The position numbers and the translations under genes were made by a program. A stretch of 64,000 bases of DNA from NCBI GenBank assembly GCA_017521565.1, contig JAFXCE010000088.1, positions 1 to 64,000 on the forward strand. Reading direction: 5' to 3'. Every line of letters begins with the position of its first letter. Position 1 is the first letter of the stretch. Positions 17,092 through 24,723 of the stretch are shown in pieces. The notes under the pieces were generated by a model. It saw only the letters and a list, made by a program, of their open reading frames with translations, was not told the origin of the DNA and did no database searches. Origin of the DNA: Clostridia bacterium. GTDB taxonomy: Bacteria > Bacillota > Clostridia > Christensenellales > Aristaeellaceae.

Positions 17092-17116
17092 TATGCATGG
17101 GCGCGATTTGTGTCAA
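17088..17116 (-). promoter_or_regulatory. Strong promoter for the SPFH operon
   Basis: Reading the minus strand: TTGACA (17116-17111), a 17-base spacer and TATGAT (17093-17088). Confidence 0.85.
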
Positions 17117-17153
17117 GTACTTGGACGAAAAAAGTGGAAAAAGCGCCTTTTCA

Positions 17154-17182
17154 TTGCCTTGCGGCGCACGGAGTGCTATAAT
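17154..17182 (+). promoter_or_regulatory. Promoter for the cytoplasmic LRR protein
   Basis: TTGCCT (17154-17159), a 17-base spacer and an extended -10 TGCTATAAT (TATAAT at 17177-17182), about 40 bases from the ATG. Confidence 0.8.
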
Positions 17183-17221
17183 AAATCCAAATGTGATGAA
17201 ATACGAAGGATGGAGAAACAC

Positions 17222-18502
17222 ATGCTGTCAAGGAGATTCAGGCGCGAAGGCGAGCGGGAAAACAAGACGATCGGGCAGGATGGCTTCAGCGCGTCTGTTC
17301 CGGCCGTTTCCCCGCGCCCGTGGCATGGACAGGATGGCGCTCTGTCCGATTCGCCGGAGCATAATGCGCACGCTGCGGCTGCTGCGCGGTATGCTCCGGT
17401 TATGCACGCCGCACAGGTCGCACCTGCCGCACAGGTCGCACCTGCCGCACAGGCTGCGCCTGCCCGAATATCGGCGCAGAGTTATGCGGCGTATGCGATG
17501 GTGGGCCGCCGGGTGATCGACTTTGCCGACAATGGAGACGGAACGCTGACGGCGGTGCGCTGCATTGATCCTGCGGCGGATGATCTGGATATCCAGTTTG
17601 AGGCGGGGGCATGCCCTGTGACGGCAATTGCGCCGAAGGCGTTTGAGGGTTGTACGGCGCTGCGGCGCGTGGTGATCCCGCCGACGGTTCGCCAGATTGG
17701 CGAGATGGCGTTTTCCGGCTGCGCACATCTGATGCGTGTGGTGATTCCGGGCAGCGTGGCGCGTGTGGGAACGCTGGCGTTTGCCAAATGCGCATCGCTT
17801 GAGCGTGTGCGCATCGAACCGGGCGTGCAGGCGCTGGGGCCGTCGTGCTTTTCCAAGTGCACGAGCCTTGTGCGCGTGGATGTTCCCGCGAGCCTGATCT
17901 CCTTTGGCGGCGGCGTATTCTTTGGCTGCGGGCGTCAGGTCTGCCTCTTTGGCGCGGAGGGCGCGCCTGCGCAGCAGTATGCGAAGATCAACGGCCTGAA
18001 GTATGATTCGCAGAGCTGGAAAGAGGACGAAGAGCTGATTTTTGAAGAGCTGGAAAACGGCGATCTGGTGGTCGTCGCGCCGAGGCGGGAAGCGCCGGAG
18101 CGCATTGAGATTCCCAGCGAGCTGTGCGGCAGGAAGATCGTGGCAGTTGCGCCGAAGGCATTCTTTACCTGCCATTCGCTGCTGCAGCTGAGCGTGGGCG
18201 CAAATGTGCGCGAGATTGGCGAAAATGCGTTTTTCGGCTGTCATTCACTGATGGGCGTTGCGTTTGAACGCGGGCTCGAGCGTGTGGAGGGCGGCGCATT
18301 TGCAGGCTGCGAGAATCTTTCGCAGGTGACGCTGCCGTGGGGAACGGCTGCGGTGGGCAGGATGGCGTTCTTTGGCTGCGCAAGGCTGGCGTTTGTGAAG
18401 ATGCCGGCGACGACGCGCGTGGCGGATCTTGCGTTTGACGGCTGTGCGCCCAACCTGCGGGTGTTTGGCGGCGTGAGCGCAGAGAGAATGCGGACGGTGT
18501 GA
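17222..18502 (+). CDS. BspA-type leucine-rich repeat (LRR_5) protein without signal peptide
   Basis: A 426-residue protein. Residues 1-90 are low complexity and Ala/Pro-rich; an 18-base unit encoding AQVAPA is repeated about three times at 17410-17460. From about residue 110 there are two blocks of LRR_5 repeats of about 23 residues (PKAFEGCTALRRVVIPPTV, MAFSGCAHLMRVVIPGSV, LAFAKCASLERVRIEPGV and, after a linker, NAFFGCHSLMGVAFERGL). BspA-like LRR proteins are usually exported, but this N-terminus is basic (MLSRRFRREGERE) with no hydrophobic stretch. It is therefore probably intracellular or exported by a non-classical route. I start at 17222; GGAG lies 5-6 bases upstream. Function unknown. 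Confidence 0.75.
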   Translation: MLSRRFRREGERENKTIGQDGFSASVPAVSPRPWHGQDGALSDSPEHNAHAAAAARYAPVMHAAQVAPAAQVAPAAQAAPARISAQSYAAYAMVGRRVIDFADNGDGTLTAVRCIDPAADDLDIQFEAGACPVTAIAPKAFEGCTALRRVVIPPTVRQIGEMAFSGCAHLMRVVIPGSVARVGTLAFAKCASLERVRIEPGVQALGPSCFSKCTSLVRVDVPASLISFGGGVFFGCGRQVCLFGAEGAPAQQYAKINGLKYDSQSWKEDEELIFEELENGDLVVVAPRREAPERIEIPSELCGRKIVAVAPKAFFTCHSLLQLSVGANVREIGENAFFGCHSLMGVAFERGLERVEGGAFAGCENLSQVTLPWGTAAVGRMAFFGCARLAFVKMPATTRVADLAFDGCAPNLRVFGGVSAERMRTV

Positions 18503-18518
18503 AATATACGTCTGCGGC

Positions 18519-18547
18519 TTGAAAGTGCAGGCGGATTTTGATATACT
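18519..18547 (+). promoter_or_regulatory. Promoter for the DUF1846 gene
   Basis: TTGAAA (18519-18524), a 17-base spacer and TATACT (18542-18547). Confidence 0.8.
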
Positions 18548-18610
18548 ATTCCAGTGTTTTTGGGGAAATACTGATTGCGGAAGCGTACGATAGAGGATGG
18601 GAGTGGGCAT

Positions 18611-20095
18611 ATGAAGAAGATCGGTTTTGACAGTGCGAAGTATATTCGTCTGCAGTCCGAGCATATTCGCGAGCGTATCGACCAGTTCGGCGGCAAGCTG
18701 TATCTGGAATTCGGCGGCAAGCTGTTTGACGATTTCCATGCGTCCCGGGTGCTTCCGGGCTTTGAGCCGGATAACAAGATCAGGATGCTGCTTGAGCTCA
18801 AGGATCAGGCGGAAATCGTGATTGCCATCGGCGCGGGTGATATCGAAAAGAACAAGCGCCGCGGCGATCTGGGCATCACCTATGACACTGATGTGATGCG
18901 CCTGATCGACATCTTCCGCGGCTTTGGGCTGTATGTCGGCTCCATCGTGCTTACGCAGTATGCGGAGCAGCCGTCTGCGATCACGTTTGAAAAGCGCATG
19001 ACGGCGCTGGGGCTGAAGGTCTACCGCCATTATCATATTCCGAATTATCCGTCCGATCTCAAGCTGGTCGTCAGCGAGGATGGCTTTGGCCGCAACGACT
19101 ATATCGAGACGACGCGGTCGCTGGTCGTCGTGACGGCGCCCGGCCCGGGCAGCGGTAAGATGGCGACCTGTCTTTCTCAGCTGTATCATGAGCATAAGCG
19201 CGGCGTTCAGGCTGGCTATGCCAAGTTTGAGACGTTCCCAGTCTGGAATCTGCCGCTCAAGCATCCGGTGAACCTCGCCTATGAGGCGGCGACGGCGGAT
19301 CTCAACGACGTCAACATGATCGATCCGTTCCATCTGGAAGCATACGGCCAGACGACGGTCAACTATAACCGCGACATCGAGATCTTCCCGGTGCTCCGCA
19401 CGATGTTTGAGCGCATCTACGGCGAATGCCCCTACAAGAGCCCAACGGATATGGGCGTGAATATGGTCGGTAATTCGATCATGGACGACGAGGCATGCTG
19501 CGAGGCGTCCAAACAGGAGATCATCCGCCGCTACTTCAAGGCAGCCTGTCAGGTGAGGCAGGGCCTCTCCTCCGGCGAGGATGTCGGCAAGATCGAGCTG
19601 CTGATGAGCGCGCTGAAGATCGAACCGGAGACGCGCGCTGTGGTGCCTGCCGCGCTGCAGGTCTATCACAAAACGGGTAAGCCTGCGGCGGCGATTGAGC
19701 TGTCTGACGGCAGAATCGTTACGGGCAGGACGACCGATCTTTTCGGCCCGGTGTCTGCGGCGATGCTCAACGCGCTCAAGGCGCTGGCGGAGATTCCGGA
19801 CGAGATCAAGCTGATTTCTCCGGAGGTCATCGGCACGATTCAGACGCTCAAGACCGATTACATGAAGAGCCAGAACCCGCGCCTGCATACCGACGAGATG
19901 CTCGTCGCGCTGGCCATCAGCGCCGCGAGCGATCCCAACGCGATGAAGGCGATGCAGAAGATCGATGCACTGTCGGGCTGCGATATCCATTCCACGGTCA
20001 TCCTCTCCACGGTCGACGACGGCGTATTCAAGCGCCTGAACATGCAGCTGACCTGCGAGCCGACCTACGAGAAGAACAACCTGTATCATAAGTAA
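18611..20095 (+). CDS. DUF1846 family protein
   Basis: A 494-residue cytoplasmic protein that matches the DUF1846 family over its full length: FDSAKYIRLQSEHIRERI, LYLEFGGKLFDDFHASRVLP, GFEPDNKIRMLLELKD, then APGPGSGKMATCLSQLYHE (a P-loop-like Gly-rich segment at about residues 179-197) and the conserved NPLKHPVN-type block (here NLPLKHPVNLAYEAATAD). The family is common in Firmicutes and anaerobes, and its biochemical role is not established to my knowledge; a nucleotide- or metal-dependent enzyme fold is likely. I start at the ATG at 18611, because the upstream in-frame extension lacks a ribosome site. It is monocistronic, with its own promoter and terminator. Confidence 0.88.
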   Translation: MKKIGFDSAKYIRLQSEHIRERIDQFGGKLYLEFGGKLFDDFHASRVLPGFEPDNKIRMLLELKDQAEIVIAIGAGDIEKNKRRGDLGITYDTDVMRLIDIFRGFGLYVGSIVLTQYAEQPSAITFEKRMTALGLKVYRHYHIPNYPSDLKLVVSEDGFGRNDYIETTRSLVVVTAPGPGSGKMATCLSQLYHEHKRGVQAGYAKFETFPVWNLPLKHPVNLAYEAATADLNDVNMIDPFHLEAYGQTTVNYNRDIEIFPVLRTMFERIYGECPYKSPTDMGVNMVGNSIMDDEACCEASKQEIIRRYFKAACQVRQGLSSGEDVGKIELLMSALKIEPETRAVVPAALQVYHKTGKPAAAIELSDGRIVTGRTTDLFGPVSAAMLNALKALAEIPDEIKLISPEVIGTIQTLKTDYMKSQNPRLHTDEMLVALAISAASDPNAMKAMQKIDALSGCDIHSTVILSTVDDGVFKRLNMQLTCEPTYEKNNLYHK

Positions 20096-20114
20096 AGGCA
20101 AAAAGGATATGAGA

Positions 20115-20142
20115 GAAGGAACCTCGCGGGGTTCCTTTTTTG
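20115..20142 (+). terminator. Terminator after DUF1846 gene
   Basis: AAGGAACC ... GGTTCC stem (loop TCGCGG) followed by six T residues. Confidence 0.85.
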
Positions 20143-20171
20143 CATGCGTGCTATGGAGAGCGGCGGGAAGC

Positions 20172-20201
20172 GCAAAAAAGCGGGCAGCAGCCGCTGCCCG
20201 C
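20172..20201 (-). terminator. Terminator of the SH3b/PDZ protein gene
   Basis: On the minus strand a GCGGGCAGC ... GCTGCCCGC stem is followed by TTTTTTGC, 10 bases after the stop codon. Confidence 0.85.
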
Positions 20202-20210
20202 ACAAGAGGA

Positions 20211-22091
20211 TTATTCGTTTTCCTCAGGTCGAAGAATCTCGGTTTCGTAGTATGCGCCGTCGCGCCAGAAGATAAGCTTTGCGCTTTCGCCCGGGGCGAT
20301 TGAGGCGCGCGCCTTGCGCAGCGTCGCGTCGCCGAGGACTGTGATGTCGCCGATGCCGGCGATGATGTCGCCGCGCCGCAGGCCCGCGTCCTCCGCAGGC
20401 GAGTTCGGTTCGACTTCGCTGATCCAAGCGCCCTGCGGCAGATTATAGTGGCTCTGATAGACGGGCAGCACATAGCGTGTCACAAAGCCCATCTCCCATT
20501 TTGCGGCTTCTGCGCGCTCCGCATCGGTGATTTCAATGGGAAGCGTGCGGATCAGGTCTTCTCCTGCGCCGTTGTCCACGTTGATGAAGACATACTGGTC
20601 GTCGTCCACATAGACGTTGCGTCCGCCGGAGCGGTACCAGCTGACGGCAATCTGCGCGCCGGAGAAATAGACGTCCCGGCTGACCTGGAAGTGATGCGGA
20701 TAGAACACGTCGGTATAGGTTTCCGGCGGGCCAAAGATCTCGATCCATTCATCGCTGATGAATTCGCTGCCGGGAATGTCCTCCCAGCTGTCGTAATCCC
20801 CCTCCTCGGGGACATAGAAATCCGAATAAGAGCGACCGTCTGCAATGGAAATCTCATCTACGGAATACTGACGCTCGATTTCTTCCTCGAAGGTTTCGGC
20901 CATGTATGCGGGCGTGCCGTCGGCGTAATAGGGGATGATCTTGAGGCCGAAGGCGGTCAGTTTGCTGCCGGTATTGTTGCGCACGGATACCTGCACGCTG
21001 CCGCAGAAGCTGAAAGACGAAGTCTCTGCGCGCTGAATCCACATGTCGGATTCCTTGCTGTTTTCGAGGTATTTGACCTCCTGCTCGCTGCCCTCGCGCG
21101 CCAGCGTGCGGTCGTCAAAGAGCATGGCCTGCGTATGCGGGTCGGCTTCGCCGGTGACGGGCAGGCCGTTGTCCTGCTGGAATTTGCGGATGACGTCGGA
21201 GGTGGATTCGGTGTAGTTGGAATTGTCGTTGCGCTTGCGGAAATAGCCCAGATCATAGAGCCTGCGCTTGACCTTGAGCACATCCTCGCTTCGGTCGCCG
21301 GGGCGCAGGGTATGATACTGCGCGAGTTCTTCATCCGTATAAGAGAAGGGCTCCAGCGCCTGAATATCGGCAATCGGATCGCAGGCAAGCACCGGATACC
21401 GATCAAGCACGGCCTGCGCGGAAACCGGCGTCAGCTCCGCCGGGCGGATGAGGCGGATCAGCTCGGCGAGCATATAGCCCTCCGCGCCGTCATCCATCTC
21501 AACGACATACCACAATTTGCCGTCGACGGTGATTTCTCCCTTGATGGTTGCGCGCTCGTTGCCGGAATAGGTATCAAGGCGTGCGCCGCCCGCAGATTTG
21601 CGCAGGTTGGACGGCTTGAGTGTGCGGCCGATGTTCGGCTCTTCGTAGTAAAGCGGCGTCGGTTCCGGCGTGGGCGAGGGAGTAGGCGCCTTGGTGGGCT
21701 TGGGGGTTGGCGTGGGGGTAGGCACTGGAGTAGGTGTGGGCACCGGCGTGGGCGAAGGTGTCGGCGTGGGTGAAGGGACGGGCTCCAGCAGGTCGGTCAT
21801 GATATAGCCCTTCCGTCCGGTCTTGAACACGCGGACATAGGCCCAGCCGCCCTCGACGGTGTCGAGCACCTCCACGAGTGTATCGCCCTTCAGCTGATCG
21901 ATCATGCCGCTTTTCTTGTCGGGGAGCTTGCGCAGATTTGCCGGTTTTCCGGTTTGCAGGCAGCCGGCTTTATAGCTGTCTTCCAGCATCGCATTCACGC
22001 TGGTATCGCAAAGCGCATGTGGCGCGGCAGCGAAGAGAAGCGCGGAAACGGCGAGCGCAGCGGCGCAGCATCTCGTCAGTTGTTTCAACAT
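20211..22091 (-). CDS. Secreted SH3b - PG-binding - PDZ protein
   Basis: A 626-residue exported protein with a signal peptide (about 1-28, [19 protein letters not shown]). Domains in order are an SH3b-like domain (about 45-104, [20 protein letters not shown]), a Pro-Thr linker (about 105-147, (S/T)PTP repeats), a second SH3b (about 155-215, [17 protein letters not shown]), a PG_binding_1 domain (about 262-330, [20 protein letters not shown]), an unrecognised beta-rich region (about 350-540), and a C-terminal PDZ domain (about 548-620, [20 protein letters not shown]). No protease domain is visible. It probably sits in the cell wall and presents peptides or client proteins; a scaffold role is inference. 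It is monocistronic. Confidence 0.8.
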   Translation of the reverse strand: MLKQLTRCCAAALAVSALLFAAAPHALCDTSVNAMLEDSYKAGCLQTGKPANLRKLPDKKSGMIDQLKGDTLVEVLDTVEGGWAYVRVFKTGRKGYIMTDLLEPVPSPTPTPSPTPVPTPTPVPTPTPTPKPTKAPTPSPTPEPTPLYYEEPNIGRTLKPSNLRKSAGGARLDTYSGNERATIKGEITVDGKLWYVVEMDDGAEGYMLAELIRLIRPAELTPVSAQAVLDRYPVLACDPIADIQALEPFSYTDEELAQYHTLRPGDRSEDVLKVKRRLYDLGYFRKRNDNSNYTESTSDVIRKFQQDNGLPVTGEADPHTQAMLFDDRTLAREGSEQEVKYLENSKESDMWIQRAETSSFSFCGSVQVSVRNNTGSKLTAFGLKIIPYYADGTPAYMAETFEEEIERQYSVDEISIADGRSYSDFYVPEEGDYDSWEDIPGSEFISDEWIEIFGPPETYTDVFYPHHFQVSRDVYFSGAQIAVSWYRSGGRNVYVDDDQYVFINVDNGAGEDLIRTLPIEITDAERAEAAKWEMGFVTRYVLPVYQSHYNLPQGAWISEVEPNSPAEDAGLRRGDIIAGIGDITVLGDATLRKARASIAPGESAKLIFWRDGAYYETEILRPEENE

Positions 22092-22221
22092 AAATGGAAC
22101 GATCCTTTCAAAATGATCTTTTCATGCGGGGTATGTAATGCCGAAAAAATCGTGCTGTGAATGCCAGACGGCGCAGAACCGATCAGGCATCTGGCGGTCG
22201 CAAAACGCTGTCCGTCCGTCT

Positions 22222-22250
22222 ATTATATCAGTTTCGTCTGCAAGGGGCAA
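22222..22250 (-). promoter_or_regulatory. Promoter for the SH3b/PDZ gene
   Basis: Minus strand: TTGCCC (22250-22245), a 17-base spacer and TATAAT (22227-22222), leaving a leader of about 125 bases. The 22092-22580 gap holds this promoter and the next one, with no supported gene. Confidence 0.7.
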
Positions 22251-22431
22251 CTGCTTTTTCGTCTGCAGGTTTCTGCTGGAAAACAAATCCAAAGCGGCTT
22301 GAGATTCTGCGCAGGCGGAGATGGAAGAAAAAGGAATGAGGTTACAAATTACGGAGAAAAAGGGGCGTTTGCATGTGTGATTTGCGCGAAAAATGAAAGA
22401 AACGGAATTGTTTATTTTTTCTCAAAAGGGC

Positions 22432-22462
22432 TTGTTTCTCAACCGGCTTGAGGGTATATAAT
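22432..22462 (+). promoter_or_regulatory. Probable promoter for secreted flavoprotein 1
   Basis: TATAAT at 22457-22462 with TTGTTT (22432-22437) at 19 bases, longer than ideal. An AGGAGGAGG run at 22471-22479 precedes a GTG (22482) that is in frame with the flavoprotein, so a longer N-terminus or a short leader is possible. Confidence 0.5.
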
Positions 22463-22580
22463 GCAATAAGAGGAGGAGGCTGTGAAGCGATTTGTCATAT
22501 ACATGACAAGCAAAACGGCGCCTCCGACGGTGCGTTTACTGAAAACAGAAGGACGCAAGAAGAAAGGAAGGAAAATGATC

Positions 22581-24497
22581 ATGAAGAAATGGCTTTGCCT
22601 GCTTCTGACCCTGGTGCTGACCCTGGCGATCGCCGCCGGCGCCTGCGCGAAGGAAGATTGGGTGACCCCGGTTCAGGAGATTGAGAACTGGGATCGCGAA
22701 GTGGATTTCCTCGTCGTCGGCTACGGCCTTGCCGGCGCTGCGGCTGCCGTTGAGGCGTACGACATCGACCCGACCGCGGAGATCCTCGTTCTGGAGAAGA
22801 TGCCGCGCGCGCTTGCCGGCGGTAACTCCATCGCTTCCGGCCAGACGTTCCTCGTTCCGGCGCAGAGCGCTGTCGAGACCGTCAAGACCTACCTGTACAA
22901 CTGCAACCTGCCGAACCCGATTCCGGACGAGTATCTGACCTGGCTGTGCCAGGGCTTTGCGGATCAGCTGCCGTGGATCGAGTCCATCGCTGCGGGCGTC
23001 GGCTATGAGGCCGGCTACGTTGGCGGCGGCGAGCTGAAGTGGGGCTCCATGGTCGTCGAGTTTGACTCCTTCGAGGGCTCTACCTTTGACGGCTGCTCTG
23101 CTCACCTGCGCAAGATCGGCTCCACCTTCGAGAACGGCGGCGTGTGGCGCTGCTTCGATCTGGCCTGCACCGCTCGCGGCATCGAAGTTGCGTACGAGAC
23201 TCCGGCTGTCTCCCTGATTCAGGATCCGTTCACCAAGGAAGTCTTCGGCGTCATCGCCCGTCAGGCGGACGGCACCGAGATTGCCATCAAGTCCAAGAAG
23301 GGCACCCTGCTGGCCTGCGGCGGCTACGAGAACGACCTGCAGATGCAGCGTGACTTCCACGGTATGGACATCGTCTACACCGCGGGCACCCCGGGCAACA
23401 CCGGCGACGGCATCAAGATGCTGATGGAAGCCGGCGCTCAGATCTGGCACATGAAGAACCAGACCCAGTCTGGCGGCTTCTGGCTGGGCATCAAGGTTCC
23501 GGAGCATGAGGCGACCTTCATGCGCAACTTCACCATGGCCGGCAACTCCTGGATTGAGATCAGCGCTGACGGCACCCGCTTCTACGACGAGGCGACCGGC
23601 TATCATCGCCAGCATATGAAGTACCTCGAGTACGGCCGCTATGTTGACCTGCCGCACGAGAAGGCGCTCCCGGTTGACGTAATCTTCGACGAGAAGACCC
23701 GTGAGGCGGGCTCCATCGCTTCCCAGTGGCTGAGCTGGCCGACCACCACCGAGGGCTACATGTGGACCAGCGACAACCTCGCTGAGATCGAAAAGGGCTG
23801 GATCATCAAGGCTGACACCATCGAAGAGCTTGCTGAGAAGATCGGCCGCGATCCGGAGCAGCTGAAGGCGACCATCGAAAAGTGGAACGCTGACTGCGCT
23901 GCGGGCGTTGACTCTGAGTTCGGCCGCAACCCGGAGAAGATGGCTCCGATCGATACCGCTCCGTACTACGCTGTTTCCATCACCCCGACTCTGGTCGGCA
24001 CCACCGGCGGCGCCAAGCGCGACACCGCTGGCCGCGTCCTCGACTGGAACGACGAGCCGATCCCGGGCCTGTATGAGGCTGGCGAGCTGGGCTCCTACTT
24101 CTCCAATCTCTATCAGAACGGTACTTTCCTCTCCGAGGCGATGCTCTCCGGCCGCGCTGCTGCGCAGACCGCTTTCGGCGGCGTTTCCGAGATCAAGGTC
24201 TTTGAGAAGGCTGAAAACAATGGTCCGGCCTGGGCTGGCGCTGCTGACGGCGATTACTCCGCCATGTGCCAGGGCCTCCACGATCCGTTCGAGGTCATCT
24301 TCACTGTCAAGGACGGCAAGCTCGTTGAAGCGAAGCTGGGCGAGGGCCGTGAGAACATGTTCATGACCGAGGAGCAGTTCGCTGCGTACACCGGCGCGAT
24401 CATCGCTGCTCAGGATCAGAATGTGGATATCGTCGCGGGCGCGACCGTTGACTGCCAGGCCATTGGTACCGGCATCAACGAGGCGTTTGCGAAGTAA
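22581..24497 (+). CDS. Secreted FAD-dependent reductase-like flavoprotein with C-terminal flavinylation motif
   Basis: A 638-residue protein. It has a signal peptide (about 1-23, ending ACA), an FAD_binding_2 domain of the fumarate reductase/urocanate reductase superfamily (GYGLAG dinucleotide motif at residues 47-52, then ILVLEKMP; C-terminal FAD motif GLYEAGELGSYFSNLYQNG), and a short FMN-bind-like tail with DIVAGAT at residues 616-622. In this family ApbE attaches FMN to the Thr (T622). I choose the ATG at 22581 because AAGGAAGG lies about 9 bases upstream and a clean signal peptide follows. The substrate is unknown; the active-site region is not that of classical fumarate reductase. Codon use suggests high expression. 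Confidence 0.85.
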   Translation: MKKWLCLLLTLVLTLAIAAGACAKEDWVTPVQEIENWDREVDFLVVGYGLAGAAAAVEAYDIDPTAEILVLEKMPRALAGGNSIASGQTFLVPAQSAVETVKTYLYNCNLPNPIPDEYLTWLCQGFADQLPWIESIAAGVGYEAGYVGGGELKWGSMVVEFDSFEGSTFDGCSAHLRKIGSTFENGGVWRCFDLACTARGIEVAYETPAVSLIQDPFTKEVFGVIARQADGTEIAIKSKKGTLLACGGYENDLQMQRDFHGMDIVYTAGTPGNTGDGIKMLMEAGAQIWHMKNQTQSGGFWLGIKVPEHEATFMRNFTMAGNSWIEISADGTRFYDEATGYHRQHMKYLEYGRYVDLPHEKALPVDVIFDEKTREAGSIASQWLSWPTTTEGYMWTSDNLAEIEKGWIIKADTIEELAEKIGRDPEQLKATIEKWNADCAAGVDSEFGRNPEKMAPIDTAPYYAVSITPTLVGTTGGAKRDTAGRVLDWNDEPIPGLYEAGELGSYFSNLYQNGTFLSEAMLSGRAAAQTAFGGVSEIKVFEKAENNGPAWAGAADGDYSAMCQGLHDPFEVIFTVKDGKLVEAKLGEGRENMFMTEEQFAAYTGAIIAAQDQNVDIVAGATVDCQAIGTGINEAFAK

Positions 24498-24544
24498 TCT
24501 CCATACCCCGTAGATCCCCAAGCGCATCTGATATTTGGATGTGA

Positions 24545-24576
24545 CCGGGCGCACGGTCATGTGCGCCCGGTTTTTT
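24545..24576 (+). terminator. Terminator after flavoprotein 1
   Basis: CCGGGCGCAC-GGTCAT-GTGCGCCCGG, a 10-bp perfect stem, then TTTTTT. Confidence 0.9.
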
Positions 24577-24646
24577 CTCCTTATTAGATGTCGGGGGCAC
24601 AGGAAGAATGTTCCTGATAAAAATACAGTACATCAAGGGGAAACGC

Positions 24647-24691
24647 TTGCTATCGATTCCTCTTGCATGATACAATAAGTTATCCCATAAC
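24647..24691 (+). promoter_or_regulatory. Promoter with inverted repeat for flavoproteins 2 and 3
   Basis: TTGCTA (24647-24652), an 18-base spacer and TACAAT (24671-24676). Directly after the -10 is GTTAT-CCC-ATAAC (24679-24691), an inverted repeat well placed for a repressor. The left arm, ATAAGTTA, is the same half-site as in the palindrome upstream of the LysR gene at 30808-30822. Confidence 0.7.
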
Positions 24692-24723
24692 GGGGTACAA
24701 ATAAGAAGAAGGAGAGATTACCT

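Noticed and set aside
17093-17221. Longer N-terminus for the cytoplasmic LRR protein (start at 17093)
   Set aside because: It would begin inside the divergent promoter region, upstream of the gene's own -10 (17177-17182), so it could not be translated from that transcript.
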